This document shows, in pieces, positions 56,656-64,000 of a stretch of DNA of 64,000 nucleotides. The stretch is from contig OX459102.1 in the NCBI GenBank assembly GCA_949775045.1, positions 3,590,101-3,654,100 on the forward strand, read 5' to 3'. Made by a program: the position numbers and the translations under genes. The notes beneath the pieces were generated by a model. That model did not search any database, was not told the origin of the DNA, and worked only from the letters and a program-made list of their open reading frames with translations. The stretch's first letter is position 1, and every line of letters begins with the position of its first letter. The stretch comes from Metridium senile. Taxonomy: Eukaryota > Cnidaria > Anthozoa > Actiniaria > Metridiidae.

Positions 56656-57386
56656 ATATAGTATTTATAGTAATCTTATGCACACGGCATCCAAAACACC
56701 CTCAAATCAATTAAAAGTTCTACCTTGAAAAGCTAGAACGAAGAGATTTACTTACCTTGTTATCGACGAAACTAGGCGTTGTATGTTATGCATACCTGAA
56801 CGTTGATTATATATAAAAGCTGTGACCGAGAGGGATTATGGGAAACAACATTCAATGAATAATACCGCTATTGTTTGGTTAGGCTTAGGGAAGTTAATGG
56901 ACATTGTTTGGAAAAAACGCTATTGTTTTTTAAACCAATCCTGAACGTTTCTAGATGGTGCTGGATCCCCTAATTGATTTATTACTTCATTCTGAATAGT
57001 TTTACAAGAGTTTTGTTTGCTTTTCTATATGATATAATTACAGCTCGACAGACGGCTGTCGTGTTCATGCTAATTAACAGTCGTAAACGCTAGCATAAAA
57101 CTAATCCTAGTAAAATTGTATGGTTTAGTTGTCTTCAATGTTCTTTTTTTCCCACAGAATACTAGTACTACTATAACTATGACTGCTAAATTTACAAGAA
57201 TTGGTCTCTTTCTATGATATTATTAAGTATTATTATATATAGGTATTATGCAATTGTTTCAGGTTTAAATATATATTAATTATTTACATGCAAGTCCGAT
57301 TGAAAATTATATGATATTTTGTCATATTTCTTTCTGTGTGAGGCTAGCCGTGATTTCTTTTTTGCAATATAATATTCTATTTTTTC
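56656..57386. other. Gene-free stretch, probably holding the LINE 3' UTR
   Basis: No frame is recognised. The part next to 57387 is downstream of the minus-strand LINE ORF2 and should be its 3' UTR; no polyA tail or target duplication could be marked. Confidence 0.4.
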
Positions 57387-60300
57387 CTATTTCCTTAAAG
57401 TTAACTGAAAATCGCTAAGTTTAGGAGATCTTCCTTTATTTCGTGTATAATAGACAATTGTTTTGAAAATCAGCAGAAGAAAATTTTGGAGGATATCTCC
57501 GTCATATCCTAGTATTATATGTTTGATATTGAGAACTGGGAAGCTTAGATGTAGTGATTCTAACCAGTCTTTACAGCATCCATAGAATTGTTTTGTTTTT
57601 TCACATTCCACAAATAAATGTTCAATTGTCTCTTCATTTTTGTCACAGAAACTGCATATTGGAGAATCTACTATTTTAAACATGAAAAGTTTTTGATTCA
57701 AAAAAAGACAGTTATTCAATAGTTTCAACTGAAAAGCTCTCATCTTAACATCGATTGCAGTTTTATAAATTCTAGCATACACTTCCGTCCACTCAATGTC
57801 CGGATCGTTTGTTTTATTTGTAATTAGAATCTGTGCTGTTGGTTTTTTATATTTGTGTTTAATTAGTTTTCCATAAACACTTTTTGCATTGATTTTATCT
57901 ATGGGTGATCGTACGTTTTCCTCAATTTGAAGTAGGATCTTTGTATCAATATTATTTTTGCATGGTTCTTTGCGAATCTTGGATTTCCACTCCATTGGGA
58001 GTGCCTCAATGATTCCCCTCCAAATCAGATAATCAGGGTTTCTCCATCCTTCCTCTTTAGCTTTGTCCCAATTTGGGTCACCTCCACCGTTCCAGATATG
58101 GTGTATAAATCTAATTCCACGCTTTGCTAAAGTCTTTAATCTACTGATCTCAATGTCGTAATCGATTAATTTATTGAGCCATATAGGTTGCCTGAGAATA
58201 TCTTCTATCGTAACTACCTTAAAAGTGCTAATCTCCTCCCATGCTTCTACCATTTCTATGTAGAATTTGGATGAAAGTTTTGTGGATATCAGTGATGAAT
58301 TAAAGTTCAAACCTAAAATATTTGTACCTCCAATTCTTTCAAAATATCTATTGCCGAATAATTTCCAATAGCATGTATTATCGCTAGTCAAGAATTTGAT
58401 AATCCAACAAACACGATTAGATTGAACTATTGCTTGAAAATCCGGTAGCCTGATTCCACCTTCGCTATAATCACCTATTAGAGTACTGCTTTTTATTTTT
58501 GGCCTTTTACTATCCCATAAAAAAGGAAGAATCTCTTTTTCAACTTTTTTAAGATATGTGTATGGTATTTCTGTCTTTGAAAAAACAAACAATAACTGTG
58601 AAATCGCTAACGAACGGATTATAACTGCTTTCCCATATAGTGTTAAATTTCTCGATCTCCACACATTTAACGTGGATTTAAAATTTTGAAATACTCTGTT
58701 GAAATTATGTGTATCAAGAAACTCCTTGTTATGGGAGAAGAAAATACCTAATATTCTTATTCCATCGCATTGAAAGTTTATCTTCTTTTTAATATCATTT
58801 GGTAGTGATAAGGCGTTTTTGTGTGGCCCAATCCATCCAACTTCCGACTTCTCGAGATTAAGTTGTAAAGATGAAAAATGTTTAAAATGCTCTATTATCT
58901 CTAGACACTTAACTAACGCTTGTGCACTTTTCAGGCAAAATGTTGCATCGTCCGCATACAGTACTAATTTAATTTCCTCAATGGCTTCGTTTATTTTTAC
59001 TCCATGAATTTCAGTGTTACTGCGAATAAACTCTGCCAATATCTCTATGACTAAGATAAACAGATAAGGAGAAATTGGATCTCCTTGTTTTGTTCCACGA
59101 TTTAGTTTAAAGAAATTTGAGACATATCCATTATTGATCACACAGCTTTCAACATCAGTTAACAAAACTCTAATCCATTGTACAAAGTCATTTCCAAAAC
59201 CAAACTTTTTTAATGCTGCAATGATGAAAGGGTGTTCCACGGAATCAAAGGCTTTTTCGAAATCAGCCGCAAACAGGATATAAGACTCATCGGTTTCTTC
59301 AACATATTCGAAAAGATCGGCTATAAACCGTAGGGGTTCATCGATACTCCTCCCTTTGACAAAAGCCGCTTGAGTTGGATGAATTAATTTTGGAAGTAAA
59401 CATAACATTCTCTCGCACAGAGCTTTACTGCATACTTTCACATCGACATTGATTAAACTAATTGGACGCCAATTTTTTAACAAACGTGCATCCTTATCTG
59501 GTTTCTCGAGCAATGTAACCGTTACTTGTCTCTGAGATGTTGATAAAATCCCCTTCGCGAAACTTTGATTGAAGCTACTAATCATATCTTCGCCTAAAAT
59601 ATTCCAAAAGGTTAAATAAAACTCTTTTGTTAAGCCATCGTTTCCTGGTGTTTTGTTGTTATTCATTTTCTTTAAGCTTTCATAGCATTCTTGTATAGTC
59701 AGCGGTCCTTCACACCGGTTTTTTTCCTCATGACTTAATTTAGGTAAATGTAACTCATTCATATACTCCAGACATTCTTCTTCCGAAACATAATTTTTTC
59801 GAGCATACAAATTCCCATAAAAATTTTCAAGCCTTTCGAGAATATCTTTTGGATTAGTTATTTCTCTCTCATTTTCAACAATAATTTTTCGCATATGTGT
59901 CTTAGACTTCCTATGCTTTTCTAAGTTTAAAAAGTATTTATTACTTTTTTCACCTTGTTCTACCCAATTTGCTTTAGATCTCAAAATAATACCCTCCGTA
60001 ATCGATTCACTGCGTTCATTCAACTGATTCTTTAGCTCTTCATATTTATTGGTTAAAGTCTCATCCGATGTCCAGTTTTCGATTTGTTCAATATTTAACA
60101 AATTAACTTCTATATCCCTATATTTCTCGCGTGATTTCTTCGCCTTTTTCTTAGCAAAAATTATTGACATTTTCCTTATTTCATATTTGATTAATTCCCA
60201 TCGAGAATGAGGGTCATTTATATTGTCCTTATCGAGCTCTTTTTTAACAGTTGCTAAGAGTTCCGAAATCATTTTCACATACTCTTTATCGTCTAGAAGT

Positions 60301-61115
60301 GTGTTATTAAATTTCCAAATTGAAGGACCGTGTTTGAACAGTGGCAGAAAATTAACTTGTATTGTAATCGCCGAATGATCAGTAGCTGGAGCTGGTATTA
60401 TTTCGGCTTTCTCGACAGAAGACTGCAAATGATCAGATACAAAAAAATAATCTAAACGACGATATAAAGTCTCACCGGTATTTGACGCGCTCCCTTGACC
60501 TTTACCTTTCCAAGTAAAGCGCTTTTTATTTGGATTGCGATTCCTCCATATATCACACAAATCAAGATCTTTTAAGATAGAATGTAACTGCTCTAAGGAG
60601 CCTGTTTTTATTTTTGCATTCCCTCCTGCGGTTTCAAGGATCAAGTCAGAAACAATATTGAAATCGCCTCCCCAAATTACAGATGAATTTGCAGGTAGAT
60701 CAAAACTATTGAGTTTTGTAAAAATACTTTTTAAAACCATAATTTGATCTTTCTCTACGTTTGGGAGATACGAGTTAATTAGACAACATTCCTTTCCTTG
60801 TATGATACAATTCACGATTATATACCTCCCTTCATTGTCTTTTATAGTTTCACAAATCTTATAATCTAATTTGGGGCCGAAAAGAATAGCTACACCTTTA
60901 CTGTTAGAAGAACCATGCGAAAATATTATTTCGTTTCTAGACCATTGTTTCCACAAGTTTTCAATTTCTACAGTTCCGTGTGTTTCTTGAAGCATTGATA
61001 TACCTGACTGACCGCCGTGGTCGTTAATCCAATGAAGAAATTTCCGAAATTTGTTATGTTTTCTAATTCCACGGACATTGAGTGATGTTATCTGAAATGT
61101 TTTCTTTCTATTCAT
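57387..61115 (-). CDS. LINE ORF2: endonuclease-reverse transcriptase
   Basis: 1242 residues. ORF2 nicks target DNA and copies the element RNA at the nick. Residues 1-255 are an APE-type endonuclease: SLNVRGI (11-17), LQETHG (42-47, catalytic Glu), GGDFN (149-153), RLDYFFVS (220-227), ATDHSAI (244-250, catalytic Asp-His). Residues about 480-760 are the reverse transcriptase: NKTPGNDGL (487-495), WRPISLINVDVK (549-560), FAADFEKAFDSV (615-626, first Asp), GTKQGDPISPYLF (674-686) and LYADDATF (719-726, catalytic YADD). A C-terminal zinc-knuckle-like CSFC...H...C (about 1154-1171) matches zf-RVT. Domain order and length fit the L1/Tx1 group. No stop or frameshift is present. Confidence 0.95.
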   Translation of the reverse strand: MNRKKTFQITSLNVRGIRKHNKFRKFLHWINDHGGQSGISMLQETHGTVEIENLWKQWSRNEIIFSHGSSNSKGVAILFGPKLDYKICETIKDNEGRYIIVNCIIQGKECCLINSYLPNVEKDQIMVLKSIFTKLNSFDLPANSSVIWGGDFNIVSDLILETAGGNAKIKTGSLEQLHSILKDLDLCDIWRNRNPNKKRFTWKGKGQGSASNTGETLYRRLDYFFVSDHLQSSVEKAEIIPAPATDHSAITIQVNFLPLFKHGPSIWKFNNTLLDDKEYVKMISELLATVKKELDKDNINDPHSRWELIKYEIRKMSIIFAKKKAKKSREKYRDIEVNLLNIEQIENWTSDETLTNKYEELKNQLNERSESITEGIILRSKANWVEQGEKSNKYFLNLEKHRKSKTHMRKIIVENEREITNPKDILERLENFYGNLYARKNYVSEEECLEYMNELHLPKLSHEEKNRCEGPLTIQECYESLKKMNNNKTPGNDGLTKEFYLTFWNILGEDMISSFNQSFAKGILSTSQRQVTVTLLEKPDKDARLLKNWRPISLINVDVKVCSKALCERMLCLLPKLIHPTQAAFVKGRSIDEPLRFIADLFEYVEETDESYILFAADFEKAFDSVEHPFIIAALKKFGFGNDFVQWIRVLLTDVESCVINNGYVSNFFKLNRGTKQGDPISPYLFILVIEILAEFIRSNTEIHGVKINEAIEEIKLVLYADDATFCLKSAQALVKCLEIIEHFKHFSSLQLNLEKSEVGWIGPHKNALSLPNDIKKKINFQCDGIRILGIFFSHNKEFLDTHNFNRVFQNFKSTLNVWRSRNLTLYGKAVIIRSLAISQLLFVFSKTEIPYTYLKKVEKEILPFLWDSKRPKIKSSTLIGDYSEGGIRLPDFQAIVQSNRVCWIIKFLTSDNTCYWKLFGNRYFERIGGTNILGLNFNSSLISTKLSSKFYIEMVEAWEEISTFKVVTIEDILRQPIWLNKLIDYDIEISRLKTLAKRGIRFIHHIWNGGGDPNWDKAKEEGWRNPDYLIWRGIIEALPMEWKSKIRKEPCKNNIDTKILLQIEENVRSPIDKINAKSVYGKLIKHKYKKPTAQILITNKTNDPDIEWTEVYARIYKTAIDVKMRAFQLKLLNNCLFLNQKLFMFKIVDSPICSFCDKNEETIEHLFVECEKTKQFYGCCKDWLESLHLSFPVLNIKHIILGYDGDILQNFLLLIFKTIVYYTRNKGRSPKLSDFQLTLRK

Positions 61116-61529
61116 TATAACTATTTTGTTGAGGGTTTACCTTGGAGACCAACATTACAACACATAAAATACTACACAAAAGAAATTCCTTAAACAGAGA
61201 CAATTGAACATTACGAAAAACACAATCACTAGAACAAAAGGAACTCATTCGTTTGTACTACTACGATCAAAATGGAAATCCACGGCTTGCCTCTCGGGAA
61301 TCAATTATAAAACAAAATAATTTGGAGATTAAGTAAATTTGCATACGTTCTTTGCCTACATCAAAACTGGAAAATTAATGTTTTCAATCTAAGAGAGATA
61401 TATATTGTTTTAATTGGCAGGAAAAAAAAATATCTTAACATTAACGTCCTCCACTTGCAATAGTTGCATAAATGCGATCAGTATGAGATAAATAAATGTT
61501 TTATGGAATCATAATTGCTTATCTTGCTT

Positions 61530-62373
61530 TTAGTAATAAAGTTCCTCCAAGTCCGCCTGTTTGCTTATTTTATGAATCCTTCCATCTTTGAACAACTTAA
61601 CATAGATCTTACCGTCTAGTGTCCAAGCAGCATGCCACTTATTTTGTTTTACCCGTTTTCTCACTTCGGAAAATAAGGCACCTCTCTGGGTTGTCAGGTT
61701 TTCATTTATGTAGATCCTTTCAGCACCATAAAGACAATTAGTAGCTTCGAGTTGTTGCGTTGTAAGAGATTTTAACTTTCTCCGAGCTGCATACATTTCT
61801 TTTTTGGCTGAGTATTGAAGAAATTTAACAATTATTGGTCTTGGTTTCTGTCCAGAATACAGTCTGTGAACGATATCTATATCATCGCTGTTGATCTCGA
61901 CGTCCAGAGCATCACCCAACTCTTTAATCGTTTCATCTAGGTCTTCGTCTTTGCCTTCCGGTATTCCTTGGATAATTAAGTTATGCTTTCTTTGGTACTG
62001 ATTCAGGTTATCTTGTGTCTCATCTAGCTCTTCTATTTTCTTATTCATATTAGTTATAGCCTCCTTTAGATTGCTAATTTCACTATCTTGCTTCATCGTT
62101 GTTTCTTTAAGCTTTGAGTTTTCTATGGTAATCTCCTCGATGCTTTTCGATTGAAAACTTTTTTAGCTCTTCTACATCTTCTTTGACTTTCCTACTATCT
62201 TCTAATAAGACATCTGTATTTTTTTGGACCTGCATAAGAATTTTGTAAACCATTTCCATTGTTGGGGCGTTTGATTCTTCATTCTCTTCGTCGGCCATTT
62301 TGAGATGTTTTGACATCGGCGATGGTTCTTCGCTAGAACAACTTGACAGCTCCTCTCTGCCTCTCCTACTCAT
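61530..62373 (-). pseudogene. LINE ORF1 (L1-type RNA-binding protein), frameshifted
   Basis: The first part (62373-62107, 88 codons) is a Ser/Glu-rich start and short coiled coil. The second (62096-61530, 188 codons) has a coiled coil (SNLKEAITNMNKKIEELDE) then an L1-type RRM with NLIIQGIPEG, DIVHRLYSG, RPIIVKF and a C-terminal domain (YINENLT). The frames differ by one base, and both could join at an A/T homopolymer at about 62150-62165. It is either a real inactivating indel or a sequencing error in the run. ORF1 coats the element RNA. About 280 residues in all, slightly short of human L1 ORF1. Confidence 0.8.
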
Positions 62374-63195
62374 TTAACTTTAGTTACTTGAACTTAATAG
62401 ATAATAAATCTTACATAAGGAGAGACATTTGTACAATTTTTGGCAGCCGTGGATTCCGAGCTCCCTTCACGCCTTGAGCATCGTCACTCCTGTTCCTCCT
62501 GTAACTTGTGCTTGTAATTCGTGTTTTTTTTTTCAGTTTTTGTTTTTTTGTTTTATGTAGTTGTATTTAGTGTAAACTTTGTAGAAAAAAAAAAAAAAAC
62601 TATGACTGCTATGAAGATTTATAAGAGCTACTCTACCACTACTAATTTAAGAGAAGATTTCTGTAAATACCATGCAAACGCGGCAGCACTCAGTAAATCG
62701 ATTTTGCTCATATTTTAACCATAGGTAGCCCTCAACATGAAACAAACCATGATCCCTTTAGTTAAGAAAATTATTGCATATTTTACGAGAAAATCGCAAA
62801 AAACGAAATTTCGTCAAATCGCTGCTCCGAGACGCTAATTTTTATATCAATTTTGACAGCCCCGTATGGCAAAATAAATTACTCTAATGACTCCAAACTT
62901 TCGTTATATTGTTTATTATCATCTTAACTTTAAACTCAAGTTTTTATAGAAATATTCAGTTACTTAAAGATATTATTCTATTTATTTTTCTATGTCATAT
63001 TTTTCGCCTTATAAAAAGTAGGGTAAAAACAAAAAAATGTTTTACTATGTGCAGCACAATATTTTTCAATAATAATCTGGATTCTGAATGTTGAGATATT
63101 AAATAAATAACTGTGAAAAATTCAGTTTGGGTAAATGTAATTGAGTGAGGTTATTGAGCTGCGAACTTTCGAAAAATCTTGCTTATTATGCATAA
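62374..63195. other. LINE 5' UTR candidate and gene-free DNA
   Basis: Up to about 62520 this is probably the LINE leader. Beyond it lies T-rich and A-rich sequence (15-A run at about 62585-62600) with no recognisable gene. Confidence 0.4.
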
Positions 63196-63392
63196 GGCCT
63201 CGGCTACACGAATCCGATCCGGCTGAAACCGCATAGAAATATTTGCCTCCACACGAATCCGCGTTTCCGGAGGATTCAAGTAAAAGTATGCGGTTTCGGT
63301 GACCGGATTAACTGGATTCGTGTGGACGATAGGCCGATTCGCATCAAAAAGTATGCGGTTTCAAAAGTATCCGGATTCGTGTAGCCGGGGCC
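63196..63392. mobile_element. Harbinger-like MITE, intact 197-bp copy
   Basis: The ends GGCCTCGGCTACACGAATCC and GGATTCGTGTAGCCGGGGCC with TAA on both sides (63193-63195, 63393-63395). It has the same internal order as 51975-52370 without the nested insertion. Confidence 0.85.
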
Positions 63393-63395
63393 TAA

Positions 63396-63652
63396 GTCTA
63401 CTGTCGGCTAACACATTCAATTTGTCAAGTCGCGGACCTAATTTGCATATATAATCACATTTTCCTGCTTTCGAACAGCAAAATGCTATCAAATCAAATC
63501 AGTAAAACCCAAGCAATGTTTTTTTAAGGTAAACATTGCTTGGGTTTTACTGATTTTATTTGATAGCATTTTGCTGTTAAAAAGAAGGAAAATGTGATTA
63601 TTTATGCTAATCACGTCCGCGACTTGGTGAGTGATGTTAGCCGACAGTAGAC
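63396..63652. mobile_element. Palindromic MITE abutting the Harbinger-like copy
   Basis: The ends GTCTACTGTCGGCTAAC and GTTAGCCGACAGTAGAC are inverted; the centre 'caagcaatgtttttttaaggtaaacattgcttg' is a tight hairpin. It begins right after the TAA of its neighbour. Confidence 0.7.
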
Positions 63653-64000
63653 TATCCAAAATGGCCATATGTTCCCGCGGGAGATGATTTAATGATATGC
63701 AAGACTATATAACAAGGGGCATGCAATTAATTCATTGTCATTTGCTCAAACTGCCGAAACGAACAACATCGAACCGGATAGACTGATGAAATGGTAGGGC
63801 GGGGGGAGGGCACAGGGCAGCGAGTGTTCAAAGTGCCTTTCGGTGTTATGCTGAAAAAGAGATTCGCTGAATAGGAGAGTGTCTACAAGCAAGCAGTAGT
63901 TTTGTTTCACCTTCCCACCCTCCCTCTTCTTAGAGTCCTGATTGGCCGTTGTCTCTCCGGATCTGCTCCATTGTTTCCCCACGGGAACAATGGAGTTTCT
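63653..64000. other. Gene-free end of window
   Basis: No gene, RNA or repeat is recognised. The minus frame at 63746-63982 has no known motif. Confidence 0.35.

Larger units (their letters stand above)
57387..62373 (-). mobile_element. L1/Tx1-like LINE, almost intact
   Basis: Two reading frames in LINE order on the minus strand: ORF1 (62373 down to 61530, frameshifted) and ORF2 (61115 down to 57387, open), with about 410 bp between. The 5' UTR probably extends to about 62520 and the 3' UTR below 57387. The open 1242-codon ORF2 argues for a young insertion. Confidence 0.88.

Overview
The window is animal nuclear DNA, probably from a marine invertebrate. The reasons are spliceosomal introns with GT-AG (and two GC-AG) borders, a complete many-exon gene for a conserved metazoan endosomal protein, and a dense load of LINEs, tRNA-derived SINEs and terminal-inverted-repeat elements. 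The mix (L1/Tx1-like LINE, MULE-type element, Harbinger-like and TA-target MITEs, hammerhead-like hairpins) fits an anthozoan cnidarian best, but this is inference; no species can be named from the sequence alone.

Left half (251-34312, + strand): one host gene, which I read as the early endosome antigen 1 orthologue (EEA1). I could follow it through 44 coding exons whose phases all join, giving 1367 codons plus stop (human EEA1 is 1411 residues). The order is a basic N-terminus, two C2H2 zinc fingers (human has one), about 1200 residues of coiled coil, then a C-terminal FYVE zinc finger with all signature motifs. The protein should tether Rab5/PI3P-positive early endosomes. Its introns hold nearly all the other content of this half: microsatellites, a 70-bp and a 22-bp minisatellite, a 4.2-kb fold-back element bordered by TTAA, two adjacent TTAA MITEs that share one target site, LINE fragments, SINE heads and several nested MITEs.

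Right half (34313-64000): I recognise no host gene. From about 34.3 to 39.0 kb it is mostly featureless apart from tRNA-like SINE heads and inverted repeats. From 39.0 to 57 kb it is a patchwork: a 19-bp tandem repeat, LINE remnants on both strands, a 576-bp MULE-like element with a perfect 9-bp target duplication that carries a RecQ-like helicase fragment, nested TA-target elements, a 2.2-kb array of an 11-bp A/T-rich repeat, a Harbinger-like MITE inserted into another copy of itself, and a roughly 1.6-kb direct duplication. From 57.4 to 62.4 kb on the minus strand lies an almost intact L1/Tx1-like LINE: ORF2 is open for 1242 codons, and ORF1 is broken by one frameshift. Two more MITEs abut at 63.2-63.65 kb.

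The most unusual items are the gene-fragment-carrying MULE (43260-43835), two hammerhead-ribozyme-like folds with the same paired core substitution (42763-42806 and 54660-54705), the self-nested Harbinger MITE, and the two-finger EEA1 with two GC-AG introns.
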